DNA from: Candidatus Binatia bacterium
Lineage (GTDB): Bacteria > Desulfobacterota > Binatia > HRBIN30
Direction of reading: 5' to 3'
Assembly (NCBI GenBank): GCA_026415395.1
Contig: JAOAHD010000016.1
Span: forward strand, 248,001 to 312,000
DNA length: 64,000 bases
Shown here piece after piece: positions 24,131-32,602 of the stretch; within the stretch, counting starts at the first letter, position 1; each line of letters begins with the position of its first letter. The notes under the pieces are model-generated. The model was not told the DNA's origin. It made no database searches and saw nothing but the letters and a program-made list of their open reading frames with translations. Both the position numbers and the translations under genes were made by a program.

Positions 24131-25266
24131 ACGCAAACGCCGATAGCGACTTTCCCCGCTCCCCGGAGCAGCTTGATCCGCAGTGGTTCACTCGGGTGCT
24201 GCTGCCCTTCTTCCGCGATTTAGGGCAGGTTCGCGCGTTGGCTTGGGAACGAATCGGCACCGGACAAATGGGGTGTAACGTCCGCGTGGCGCTCGACTAC
24301 GAGTGCCCGCAACAGGCGTGCGGTCCGCCGAGCTTGGTCTGCAAGTTTGCCTCGCCCGATCCCACCAGCCGAGCCACCGGGCTGGCGCTGCGCAGTTATG
24401 AAATCGAAACCAACTTCTACCGCCAGGTCGCTGCTCACTTTCCACTACCGGTGCCGCGCTGCTTCTTTGCCGCCTTCGACCCTACGAACGGCGATTTCCT
24501 CATCGTCCTGGAAGACATCAGGAAAGGGGAGGCTGGAGATCAACTCGCGTCGTGCACGCTGCAACAAGCGCGCAGCGCGCTCGACGCCTTAGCGGCGATT
24601 CACGCCGCCACCTGGGCGCAGCCGTCGCTGGCCGCACTCGACTGGCTTCCGCGCCGTACCCCCGAGCAAAATGCCCAACTCGTTGCCTTCTTCCAAGCCG
24701 CGGTGCCGGGTTTCCTAGAGCGTTACGGCGGGGAGCTCGCCGCGCGCCACCTACGGGTGCTCGAGGAGTTCGCGCCGCGCTTTGCCGAATGGGTCGAGCT
24801 CCCACGCGGGCCGTTTGCTTTGGTGCACGGTGATTTTCGTCCGGACAACCTCTTGTTCTTGCGCCACCGTGCCGCGCCCTACCGCACCTTGGTGATCGAT
24901 TGGCAAACGTGCTCCTGGGGCCCGCCGTTTGCCGACGTGGCGTACTTCATCGGGGGCGCATTCGAACCCGAGGAGCGGCGCCGCTACGAGGGAGACCTTC
25001 TACAGTTCTACTTTGAACGCTTGCGCCGCCGTGGAGTACGCAGCTTGTCGTTTTTGCGCTGCGTCGAAGACCATTCTGTGTTTGCCTTCAGCGGCATCAC
25101 GATGGCGGTTGCGGCGGCGATGCTCGTGGAACGCACCACTCGCGGGGATCGCATGTTCCTCACCATGTTCGCGCGCCACGCCCAGCACGTGCTCGACCTC
25201 GGCGCCCTTTCCATTTTCGAGCCGCGCCGCCTGGCCAAACTCCGCGACGATCGCCAGCCATTCTAA
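24127..25266 (+). CDS. APH-family phosphotransferase
   Basis: The 379-residue protein has an aminoglycoside-phosphotransferase/choline-kinase fold. The Brenner motif is VHGDFRPDNLLF, with the catalytic aspartate in HGD, and the magnesium-binding aspartate is in VIDWQ. The acyl-CoA-dehydrogenase-like APH relatives and EcKinase-like proteins are the closest by look. The substrate is not predictable; a sugar, a terpenoid alcohol or a glycoside aglycone is possible. The ATG overlaps the GH1 stop by four bases, so expression is coupled. The long open frame upstream to 23980 is a shadow within the GH1 gene. Confidence 0.8.
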   Translation: MNANADSDFPRSPEQLDPQWFTRVLLPFFRDLGQVRALAWERIGTGQMGCNVRVALDYECPQQACGPPSLVCKFASPDPTSRATGLALRSYEIETNFYRQVAAHFPLPVPRCFFAAFDPTNGDFLIVLEDIRKGEAGDQLASCTLQQARSALDALAAIHAATWAQPSLAALDWLPRRTPEQNAQLVAFFQAAVPGFLERYGGELAARHLRVLEEFAPRFAEWVELPRGPFALVHGDFRPDNLLFLRHRAAPYRTLVIDWQTCSWGPPFADVAYFIGGAFEPEERRRYEGDLLQFYFERLRRRGVRSLSFLRCVEDHSVFAFSGITMAVAAAMLVERTTRGDRMFLTMFARHAQHVLDLGALSIFEPRRLAKLRDDRQPF

Positions 25267-25350
25267 CACCTTGCTGCGCCAACCTTCGTGCACGCGCCCC
25301 CGGGCTGACAAGCGGTAGCTTTGGGGAAATGGTGATTACGACTGGGGACG

Positions 25351-25386
25351 GGCCTCGGGGGCAACGCATGCGTCGCCCCCGAGGCC
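25351..25386. repeat. 36-base palindrome, possible terminator
   Basis: A near-perfect inverted repeat with outer arms GGCCTCGGGGGC and GCCCCCGAGGCC and a central ACGCATGCGT lies 85 bases after the APH gene stop. No T-run follows on either strand, so a standard intrinsic terminator is not assured. Its centre matches the other dispersed palindromes (15589, 30951). The rest of 25267-25480 shows no gene. Confidence 0.65.
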
Positions 25387-25480
25387 TGAGCGCGGCAGGG
25401 TTCTCGCTGAAGCGACAGGCCGTTGCACGCGCTTGCTCGAGGTGTATGGGAGAGGGGCGAGCAGAAAGGCAGGCCGGAGC

Positions 25481-26692
25481 GTGTCGGGAGAGGCAGAGCG
25501 GCGGTTGAGGCCAACCCGGCGAGCCACCCTGGCGTGGCTTGCCGTGCTCTACTTTGCATCGGGAATCCCGCTCGCAGTGTTCGTGGACGTCGTGCCGGTG
25601 TTCCTGCGGCAACACGGGGTGAATCTTGCGAGCATCGGCCTGCTCTCCGCGCTGGGCACCCCGTGGAGTCTGAAAGTGTTTTGGTCTCCGCTGGTGGACC
25701 GCTGGCCGCGCTATCAATGGTGGATTGCTGCCTGCTTGGCGGTTGTCGCTACCGCGCTCGCTGTGCTCGCTCGGCTGGGAGCGGCGGAAACCTCTCGCGT
25801 CTGGTTGCTTGCGTTGTTTGTGGTTTGCTTCGCGGGTGCCACGCAAGACATCGCCATCGATGCCTACTCCATCCAGTTGGTCCGCCGGGGCGACGAAGGA
25901 GTAGCCAATGGCGTGCGGCAAGCTGCCTATCGCATTGCGTTGATGATTGTGGGCGGAGCTTCGCTCCTCCTGGTGGCTCCGTTCGGGTGGCCGGCGGTGT
26001 TTCATACGATTGCCGTTACCGCTCTCGTGTTGGCGGGGGTGTTGTGGCTAAGTCCCCGCGCGGCGGTGGTACCCGGGCCTGCCGCCGAATGGGCGCGCGC
26101 ACTGGGGCGTTGGCTCAAGCGGCCGCGGGCTGCGGCGTTGTTCCTGTTCGCGCTCACTTACAAGCTCGGCGACGCCAGCATGGGGCCGATGATCAAGCCG
26201 TTTTGGGTCGACCGCGGCTTAAGCCCGGCGGAAATCGGCATGGTGTCCACGACTGCGGGGGCGCTCGCCACCATTGCCGGGGCGCTCGTCGGTGGCTGGT
26301 ACACGAGCCGCGCTGGCATCTCGCGGGCGTTGTTCGTGCTCGGGCTAGCGCAGGCGTTGTCGAACTTGGGGTACGCTCTAGTCGCCGCAGCCGGTTGGGG
26401 GCGGTACGGCATTTATGCCGCGTCCCTTACGGAAAGCTTTACCGGCGGTCTCGGCAGCGCAGCGTTTCTCGCTTTCCTCATGCGCGCGTGCGAGCGCGAG
26501 CGTGCTGCCACGGAATATGCGCTGCTCTCTGCCTTGTTTGCCGTTCCCCGGCAAGTGGTCGGTGCTACCAGCGGCTGGCTTACGCAGATTCTCGGCTATC
26601 CAACCTTTTTCGCACTCACCTTTGTTCTAGCCTTGCCCGCGCTGCTACTGATTCCGCGATTGCGCCCATGGGTGGAAAACTCGCCGCCGTGA
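25481..26692 (+). CDS. MFS permease, AmpG-like
   Basis: The ~403-residue protein has about 12 hydrophobic segments in the major-facilitator pattern. The N-terminal half contains FASGIPLAVFVDVVPVFLRQHGV and QDIAIDAYSIQLV, which match the AmpG/acetyl-CoA-transporter group. AmpG proteins import anhydro-muropeptides during peptidoglycan recycling. I prefer the GTG at 25481 (GGCCGGAG upstream) to the TTG at 25433, because the extra residues look non-coding. The stop overlaps the next gene's GTG start (GTGA). Its partner encodes an NlpC/P60-like fold, consistent with a cell-wall connection, although the transported substrate is inferred. Confidence 0.8.
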   Translation: MSGEAERRLRPTRRATLAWLAVLYFASGIPLAVFVDVVPVFLRQHGVNLASIGLLSALGTPWSLKVFWSPLVDRWPRYQWWIAACLAVVATALAVLARLGAAETSRVWLLALFVVCFAGATQDIAIDAYSIQLVRRGDEGVANGVRQAAYRIALMIVGGASLLLVAPFGWPAVFHTIAVTALVLAGVLWLSPRAAVVPGPAAEWARALGRWLKRPRAAALFLFALTYKLGDASMGPMIKPFWVDRGLSPAEIGMVSTTAGALATIAGALVGGWYTSRAGISRALFVLGLAQALSNLGYALVAAAGWGRYGIYAASLTESFTGGLGSAAFLAFLMRACERERAATEYALLSALFAVPRQVVGATSGWLTQILGYPTFFALTFVLALPALLLIPRLRPWVENSPP

Positions 26693-27627
26693 CTCGCTTG
26701 CGAACCCACAGCCGCGCCCAGGCCTGGGCCCTGTCGGCGGTGGCGGTGTTGCTCGCCAACAGCAGCGCCGCGCAGCTCGGGCCGCAAAACGTGGTGCGGG
26801 AGTTTTGCCGCCTCGACGCCCTCGGTGCACGTGCCACGCTCCAAGGCTGGCCACAAGTGGCGCCGCTGGTCGCCTGGCAACTCGAGCCGGCGTGGGACCG
26901 GGTCGTGCTCATCACCAGCTACACCGTGGGCTGGCCCGTTGCCGAGGCGGACGACGTCTTCGCGATCGAGGTGCGTTACGCGGTACAGGGCACAGTAACC
27001 GCGACCGGCTTCGAACAAGCCCCCACGGTGGAAGCACGGCGGTACCGCGTGGAACCGAGCGACGACGGCACCTGGAGGATCGCTGCTCCGCCACCCCCGC
27101 CACACATATTCTCTCACGACGTCGACATCCCAGCCATGCAACAGTCGCTCCAGCGGGGCGGTGTGAATTTTCTGCCGAACTCTTTGTTTGTGTGGGAGCT
27201 CTATCGGCGCAATGGCTGGGAAATTCCCTTCGAACACACCCTCGCCCTCACACGCACACAAGTGTTTCGCCGCACGGAGAAAGCAACAGCAGGCGATGTC
27301 GTGCTTTACCTCGACGAGGACACTCCGTACCATGTGGGCGTGCTGGAAAGCGAAGACGTGGTGGTCTCCTCGACGCTCAATGCCGGGATCGTGCGCACAC
27401 CGGTCGATGCTTTTGCTGGCACACGGCGAGTGTTGCACTTACGACCGCCGGAGTTTTGGCCCGCCACGCCCACACCGCGGCTATCTCCCGAGGCGTTCTC
27501 CTTGATCACGCCGACGCCAACAGCCGCGACTGCGCCGCCGCGCAAGGCTTCAACCGAGAAGACCAAACGAACACGGCAAGACCGCTCGACGGCGGCCAAG
27601 AGCAAGCAAAGGAGGAAGACAAAATGA
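26689..27627 (+). CDS. Exported NlpC/P60-like protein lacking the catalytic cysteine
   Basis: The 312-residue protein starts at a GTG overlapping the MFS stop. It has a signal peptide (about residues 1-28, ending SSAA) and an unassigned ~110-residue N-terminal domain. The region at about residues 150-260 follows the NlpC/P60 pattern. PNSLFVWELYRRNG (173-186) occupies the place of the usual DCSGFVxYVYRxxG, AGDVVLYLDEDTPYHVGVL (201-219) matches the GDLVFF...HVGIY core, and a TRRVLHLRP strand closes it. The nucleophile position is Asn174 instead of Cys, and the second histidine position is a serine; His215 is kept. The C-terminus is Thr/Pro- and Lys-rich. It is probably a non-catalytic muropeptide or peptide binder. 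Assignment rests on pattern, not on a search. Confidence 0.6.
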   Translation: MTRLRTHSRAQAWALSAVAVLLANSSAAQLGPQNVVREFCRLDALGARATLQGWPQVAPLVAWQLEPAWDRVVLITSYTVGWPVAEADDVFAIEVRYAVQGTVTATGFEQAPTVEARRYRVEPSDDGTWRIAAPPPPPHIFSHDVDIPAMQQSLQRGGVNFLPNSLFVWELYRRNGWEIPFEHTLALTRTQVFRRTEKATAGDVVLYLDEDTPYHVGVLESEDVVVSSTLNAGIVRTPVDAFAGTRRVLHLRPPEFWPATPTPRLSPEAFSLITPTPTAATAPPRKASTEKTKRTRQDRSTAAKSKQRRKTK

Positions 27628-28307
27628 AGAAACGACTCTTTGGTTTGGCCCTCGGATTGTCCCTGGGTTTCGTGTCCGCGTGCGTAAAGAAGCCCGTCAC
27701 TGCACCTCGCGCGGTTGTGCCCGAGACGGTCAGCGATCAAGTCCGCATTGTTGGCTCCGAAGGCAAAAATTTTGGTAGCATGGTGGCTCTAGGGATCGGC
27801 ATTGCAAACGGGGAGCAGGGACGGACCTACATTGCTTCTGCCGATCGCATTTTCGCGATCGATGAAGCCGGGCACCGCATTGCGCCGCTCTCTGTCGAAG
27901 AGGCTGCGCGCCAGGCGGGCGGGGCGACGGCGCTGGCTGCGGGACTGGAAGGCGCAGGCGCCGGGGCTTTTCTCACCGGACTCCTCGGTGCCATTCCCGG
28001 CGCAATTATCGGCGCCGCGCAAGGTGGAGCGGAAGGAGCGGGCAAGGGTGCCGCCATCGGTGCCGGAATTGGCGTGGCTGTGGGCGCCATCGGTGGATAC
28101 CATGAGTCGAAATCGAAAACCGAGCAGGAAATTATCGACCAACTCCACGGCTTGTATTTCGGCGAGCGGGAGGTGAAGCCAGGGATTCCGGTCAGTGGCT
28201 TTGTGTTTTACCCGGCGGGTAAGTACACGGGCGTGCGCGCCGTACTGGTCGACAGCCAGACTCAGGCCACGAAAGAAGTGGCCGGCCCTACGGTGCCTCG
28301 GCCATGA
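27624..28307 (+). CDS. Glycine-zipper lipoprotein
   Basis: The 227-residue protein has a typical lipoprotein signal (MKKRLFGLALGLSLGFVSAC, Cys20). The middle is a long Gly/Ala-rich stretch with GxxxG spacing (AIPGAIIGAAQGGAEGAGKG, then GAGIGVAVGAIGG), a glycine zipper that usually packs into or across a membrane. The flanks are soluble and the C-terminal ~70 residues look beta-rich. GGAGGAAG precedes the ATG, which overlaps the stop of the NlpC-like gene by four bases; the downstream gene overlaps in the same way. An outer-membrane scaffold role is likely. Confidence 0.8.
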   Translation: MKKRLFGLALGLSLGFVSACVKKPVTAPRAVVPETVSDQVRIVGSEGKNFGSMVALGIGIANGEQGRTYIASADRIFAIDEAGHRIAPLSVEEAARQAGGATALAAGLEGAGAGAFLTGLLGAIPGAIIGAAQGGAEGAGKGAAIGAGIGVAVGAIGGYHESKSKTEQEIIDQLHGLYFGEREVKPGIPVSGFVFYPAGKYTGVRAVLVDSQTQATKEVAGPTVPRP

Positions 28308-29764
28308 GAGACACGGCTGAACAGCACCCTGAGCAAGCAAGCGCCGAGGCGCGAGCCGCTTCGGCGAGCGAGCAGCTCGCACAGTTTGCCGCCCGGACCA
28401 CGTTCGGCCAACTGCCCGAAGCGGTGCGGGAGAAGGTCGCGCTGCACGTACTGGACACGCTGGGAGTGGCCCTGGCGGCGTGCCCCGAGCAATTTGCTCG
28501 CAAAGCGATGGCGGCACTGGAGCCCGTGGCCGGGCGGGGTCGGGCGAGCGTGCTCGGCCATGCGCGGCGCTGGCCGGCTGCGTGGGCAGCCCTCTACAAC
28601 GGCATGCTCGCCCACGGGCTCGATTACGACGACACCCATGCCGAGGCCGTGCTCCATGTAAGCACGACCGTCGTGCCGGCCGCACTTGCCGTGGCTGAGG
28701 AGAGAGAGCTTGCAGGCAGCGATTTCCTGGCTGCAGTTGCTGTGGGAATGGAAGTCAACGCGCGCATCGGCTTGGCGGCCCCCGGGGCGTTTCACGATCG
28801 CGGTTTTCATCCCACCGGCATTTGCGGGGCCTACGCCGCAAGCGTCGCGGCGAGCAAGGCCTTTGGCTTGGATGCGCGGGCCATGGCCGACGCGCTCGGG
28901 ATCGCTGGAAGCCAAGCCGCCGGCACGCTGGAATTTTTGGGAGACGGGAGTTGGTCGAAGCGCCTCCACGCCGGCTGGGCTGCACATGCTGGCGTGCTTG
29001 CCGCGCGGCTAGGTTCCGCCGGCTTCCTCGGCCCCCGCGCAACGTTCGAAGGACGCTTCGGCTTGTATCGTACCCATCTCGGCGACAGGGGGTGGGACGT
29101 GGGTGTTCTCACCGATGGGCTCGGCACGCGCTGGCGTCTTCTCGAAGTCAGCTTGAAGCCCTACCCGGCGTGCCACATGGTGCACGCGTTTATCGACGCT
29201 GCCCGTGTGCTGCGCGAGCGGCCCGGGTTTGCGTTGGACCGCATCGCTGCAATCGAAGCTGACATCCATCCGCGCGCCGTGCCGGTGGTGTGCGAGCCGC
29301 TCGCCAATAAATGGATGCCACGCACCGATTACGAGGCCAAGTTCAGTCTGCCCTACACCGTGGCAGCGATGCTCGTGCGGGGACACGTGAACGTCGACGA
29401 CTTTACGCCTGCCGCCATCAGCGACGAGGCCGTGCTCGCCGTCGCCCGCCTCGTTCGCTACCGGCAGGATGAAACCAGCCGATACCCGCGTTACTTCGAT
29501 GGCACGCTGCGAATTCGCTTCCGCGACGGTAGCGTGTGGGAGCATCGCCAAGCGATCAACCGGGGCCATCCGGAACTACCGCTCACTCGTGACGAAGTGC
29601 TGGACAAGTTCCGCCACAACGTCTGCCGTGTGGCCACCGATGCGGCAGCCAAGCAACTCGAAGTGGAGGTTACGACCCTACCCACTCGCCCCTCGTTGGG
29701 GAGGTTGCGGTCGGCCCTGCTCGCAGCGGCCAAGAACGCTCGCCCAGGTGGGCCCTCGCGTTGA
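28304..29764 (+). CDS. MmgE/PrpD family protein
   Basis: The 486-residue protein belongs to the MmgE/PrpD fold family, which includes 2-methylcitrate dehydratase and cis-aconitate decarboxylase. Family signatures are the helix opening VLDTLGVALAAC, NGMLAHGLDYDDTH (conserved Asp/His), HPTGICGAYAASVAASKAFGL, GDGSWSKRLHAGWAAHAGVLAA and SLKPYPACHMVHAFIDAA. No prpB/prpC genes are near, so a methylcitrate role is not supported; related proteins act on many dicarboxylates and itaconate-type compounds. Its ATG overlaps the lipoprotein stop by four bases, an odd partner for a cell-wall-type operon. Confidence 0.85.
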   Translation: MRDTAEQHPEQASAEARAASASEQLAQFAARTTFGQLPEAVREKVALHVLDTLGVALAACPEQFARKAMAALEPVAGRGRASVLGHARRWPAAWAALYNGMLAHGLDYDDTHAEAVLHVSTTVVPAALAVAEERELAGSDFLAAVAVGMEVNARIGLAAPGAFHDRGFHPTGICGAYAASVAASKAFGLDARAMADALGIAGSQAAGTLEFLGDGSWSKRLHAGWAAHAGVLAARLGSAGFLGPRATFEGRFGLYRTHLGDRGWDVGVLTDGLGTRWRLLEVSLKPYPACHMVHAFIDAARVLRERPGFALDRIAAIEADIHPRAVPVVCEPLANKWMPRTDYEAKFSLPYTVAAMLVRGHVNVDDFTPAAISDEAVLAVARLVRYRQDETSRYPRYFDGTLRIRFRDGSVWEHRQAINRGHPELPLTRDEVLDKFRHNVCRVATDAAAKQLEVEVTTLPTRPSLGRLRSALLAAAKNARPGGPSR

Positions 29765-29777
29765 CGGCGCCACCGTT

Positions 29778-30611
29778 ATGCCCTTTCCCGTCTACGTACC
29801 CTTCTTCCCCAACGCCGAGCCGCATCGACTGCTGAGCCGCGAAGCCACGCCGGAAAGCGAAGCGTCGTACCTCGAGGAGGCCCACCACATGGTGTCGGCC
29901 GCAACCTTTGCCGCAGCGCTGCCGCGCCACGGCTTGGTGCTCGATGCGGGATGTGGAGGTGGGCGCTGGACGCATTTTGCGCTGGCGTGCGGCTGCCGGG
30001 TCGTGGCCGTCGACTGGCACCGCCCCGTGCTCCACGCGGTGCGCTCGCGCGCGCCCCAAGCACTGTTGGTGGCGGCCGATGCCGGTCGCCTACCCTTTCG
30101 CGACGGCGTGCTCGCTGGAGCCATTTCCCTCGGCGTTGTCGAGCACGATCCCGCCGGCCCCGCAGCAATGCTGCACGAGCTCGCCCGCGTGCTCGAACCT
30201 GGGGGCACGTTGCTGCTGTCCGTGCCTTACAACAACTGGCTGCGGCGGACGGTGTTTAATCGCCTTTACCGCCGCTACAACAACCGCTGGGCAGGCCGCG
30301 GCCACTATTTCGTCGAATACCGTTTCGGCGCGCGGGAACTCCGCCGCTTCCTGGCCGAGCAAGGATTGACTGTGGAACGCTTCGTTCCTCATGAGTTCTT
30401 TCCGCCGCGCAACATGGGCTGGGTGGCCGATCACAACATGCTCTCCATTCGCTTCGTTCCTAAGGGTCAGGGCGATTGGGATCTGGCGCTGCCTTCGCAT
30501 CGGGGCTGGACTGTGGAGCGACGCTGGCAGCCACTGTTGCGAACGTTGTGGCGCATCTCGCCGTGGATCGTGGCGGGCGAGATCCTCGCCGTAGCCCACA
30601 AACGGCGATGA
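29778..30611 (+). CDS. SAM-dependent methyltransferase
   Basis: The 277-residue protein has a class I methyltransferase core: motif I VLDAGCGGGRWT near residue 55, the acidic end of strand 2 in VVAVDWH, AADAGRLPFRDGVLAGAISLGVVEH, and LEPGGTLLLSVP. This is the Methyltransf_11/UbiE-like layout used on small molecules and lipids. The start is the ATG at 29778, 13 bases after the PrpD-like gene. A longer in-frame extension into that gene is a shadow. The substrate is unknown. Confidence 0.85.
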   Translation: MPFPVYVPFFPNAEPHRLLSREATPESEASYLEEAHHMVSAATFAAALPRHGLVLDAGCGGGRWTHFALACGCRVVAVDWHRPVLHAVRSRAPQALLVAADAGRLPFRDGVLAGAISLGVVEHDPAGPAAMLHELARVLEPGGTLLLSVPYNNWLRRTVFNRLYRRYNNRWAGRGHYFVEYRFGARELRRFLAEQGLTVERFVPHEFFPPRNMGWVADHNMLSIRFVPKGQGDWDLALPSHRGWTVERRWQPLLRTLWRISPWIVAGEILAVAHKRR

Positions 30612-30707
30612 ACCGGAAAGGCGTAAGCGAACAGAGTTGGACGACGGGCACGACCCTGAGGGACAAACACCGCCGGCAGAGCGCCCGAGTAACGCCACTC
30701 GGAATGA

Positions 30708-30780
30708 TGAGCCGTGCTGGATTCGAACCAGCGACCCCCTGCTTAAAAGGCAGGTGCTCTACCTCCTGAGCTAACGGCTC
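30708..30780 (-). tRNA. tRNA-Lys (anticodon TTT)
   Basis: The 73-base minus-strand sequence folds as a complete cloverleaf. The acceptor is GAGCCGT/ACGGCTC, the D stem GCTC/GAGC, the anticodon stem CCTGC/GCAGG with loop CTTTTAA (anticodon TTT), the variable loop GGGTC, and the T stem GCTGG/CCAGC with loop TTCGAAT. The discriminator base is A. The CCA end is not encoded (TCA follows), so it is added after transcription. Confidence 0.97.
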
Positions 30781-31157
30781 GCGTCCGCCGTACAGCAGGC
30801 CCAGGCTCGCTAACACCGCATGTCGAGGCACGCAACCCACGTGCGCGCGGCGCCACATTGCCCACGGCCGACCGGTCGGCTGCCCCTACGCCTTGCGTCT
30901 CGATCGAAAGATGCCGTCGGACCGTGGTAGCGTTGTGCCACACCGGCAGCAGGGGCGACGCATGCGTCGCCCCTACGGGTTGCGTCTCGTCGGAAACATT
31001 CCGTCGCGGCGTGGTGCCGGCAACGAGGGCAGCCACAAGGGCTGCCCCTACGATCGCGCTGGCGCAGGGTGCTAAGATGGCAATGCGCGTGACACCGGTA
31101 ACGACGCCGTCGCCAATCCACGTGTTCCCCATTCGCGATTTGCCAGGCCATCGCTCG
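30781..31157. repeat. Intergenic region with palindromic and composite repeats (second copy)
   Basis: The 377 bases between tRNA-Lys and the rRNA methyltransferase carry no gene. A perfect 24-base palindrome (AGGGGCGACGCA and its complement) lies at 30951-30974. The 40-base block shared with 15404-15443 is at 31017-31056, and diverged similarity continues to about 31129. A GGCCGACCGGTCGGC-type inverted repeat is at 30868-30883. The end again shows ATTCGCGATT/CTCGCTATT-type units. It is the clearest second copy of the element at 15.4-15.7 kb. Confidence 0.75.
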
Positions 31158-32396
31158 CTATTTACCGGAGCGGCGCCAGTGGGGTCCCTCGCCAGCCACT
31201 GGGGCGGCGGAGATCGGAAAGCGCAACAGGCGGCACTCTATGGGCCCGTTCCACAGCTCGAAGCGACGGTCGGGCCGGAGGCCGATGCGCTTGGCCGCTG
31301 CTGGGTTGCCGGTAAAGATAAAGGCCGTCCAACCGAGAAAACGCCGCCGCAAGGTGTCGCCCAGCGACGCATACAGTTCGTCCAAGTCACCTTTCGCTAA
31401 ACGCACCCCGTAGGGTGGGTTGGTCACGACGATGCCGTTACGCCCCGGCGGAGCCAGGCTGCGGGCGTCGCAACGGGCAAAGCGGATCAGGCGACCGACG
31501 CCGGCTCGCTTTGCTCCTTCCTGTGCCAGCGCAAGGGCGCGTTGTGAAATGTCGGATCCGTACACCAACGGTTGGCTCATCTGCGCAGTGCGATCTTGCT
31601 GCCGCGCTTCCTCCACCAATAGGTGCCACAGCTCAGCGTCGTGTCGTTTCCAAGCGAGGAAGCCGAAATGCGTGCGAGTCAGTCCTGGTGCCCGGTTGCC
31701 AGCCATGAGTGCCGCCTCGATGACGATCGTACCCGAGCCACAGAAGGGATCGACGAGCAGGTCTCCGCGCCGCAAACGCTCGGGCCAGTCGGCCGCGTAA
31801 AGCAACGCTGCCGCTAACGTCTCCTTGAGCGGCGCCTCGGTCTGCTCGCCGCGGTAGCCGCGCTTGTAAAGCGGCTCCCCGGAAAGATCGATCGCCAACG
31901 AAGCCGAACTCCCGTGAAGGTAAACGTGAACCGTAAGCCGCACCCCTTGCCGTCCCACCGAGGGCCGGCCGCCGTAACGGTGGCGAAAGGAGTCGGCAAT
32001 CGCATCCTTCACCTTCAAGGCAGCGAAGTGGGTGTGCCGAATGGAGGTATCGGTGGCCGCCGTACACTCGACTTCAAAGCGAGTGTCCAGCGTCATGTGC
32101 GCGCCCCAGTCGATCGTCATGGCACCTTCGTACAGGGCCTGAGCGTCGGCAGCCGCCACCGTGGCTAGCGGCAGGAGCACCCGCTGCCCGACACGCGACC
32201 ATAAGCAAAGCCGGTAACCGGTCGCAAACGGACCAACAACGTGTACGCCACCGGGAACCGCCTTTGCCTCGCGCGCCCCGAGTGCCAACGCCTCCCGCTG
32301 CACCCACACCTCGGTGCCACGCGCGGCGGTGACGAAGAATGCGAACTCAGATTGCGCATTAGAGCGCTCGCTGCGGAGCGGCCTGTGAACGTGCAT
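31158..32396 (-). CDS. THUMP-domain 23S rRNA guanine-N2 methyltransferase (RlmL-like)
   Basis: The 412-residue protein has an N-terminal THUMP RNA-binding domain (about residues 10-165) and a C-terminal class I methyltransferase domain. In the latter, VDPFCGSGTIVIEAALMAGNRAPG is motif I and VVTNPPYGVRL is the NPPY catalytic motif of N2-guanine methyltransferases. Enzymes of this COG0116 group modify G2445 of 23S rRNA in E. coli, and archaeal/eukaryotic relatives act on tRNA. The ATG at 32396 has AGGACGGA upstream; the extended frame to 32513 is Arg/Ser-rich and unlikely. It lacks the extra RlmK domain of the E. coli fusion. Confidence 0.88.
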   Translation of the reverse strand: MHVHRPLRSERSNAQSEFAFFVTAARGTEVWVQREALALGAREAKAVPGGVHVVGPFATGYRLCLWSRVGQRVLLPLATVAAADAQALYEGAMTIDWGAHMTLDTRFEVECTAATDTSIRHTHFAALKVKDAIADSFRHRYGGRPSVGRQGVRLTVHVYLHGSSASLAIDLSGEPLYKRGYRGEQTEAPLKETLAAALLYAADWPERLRRGDLLVDPFCGSGTIVIEAALMAGNRAPGLTRTHFGFLAWKRHDAELWHLLVEEARQQDRTAQMSQPLVYGSDISQRALALAQEGAKRAGVGRLIRFARCDARSLAPPGRNGIVVTNPPYGVRLAKGDLDELYASLGDTLRRRFLGWTAFIFTGNPAAAKRIGLRPDRRFELWNGPIECRLLRFPISAAPVAGEGPHWRRSGK

Positions 32397-32602
32397 TTCC
32401 GTCCTGTAGGCGAGCAACGCGCCGTGCGCACGGGGGCGACGCGGGCTGGTGCTCGCGCAGCGGCACCGGAACCGTGCGCGTGCTGCCTGCGAAGCCGCTA
32501 TCAGCCTAACCACCCCGCGACAACCGGGGGAGTTTTCTGCCCCTGGCTTTCCGCCGTCAGGGCTGGCATGCTACGGCTGCTGTGCGCGGAGGACAAGGGC
32601 CA

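Noticed and set aside
25423-26688. Long upstream part of the frame that ends in the NlpC-like protein
   Set aside because: It is a +1 shadow inside the MFS gene; the GTG at 26689 overlapping the MFS stop starts a signal peptide.
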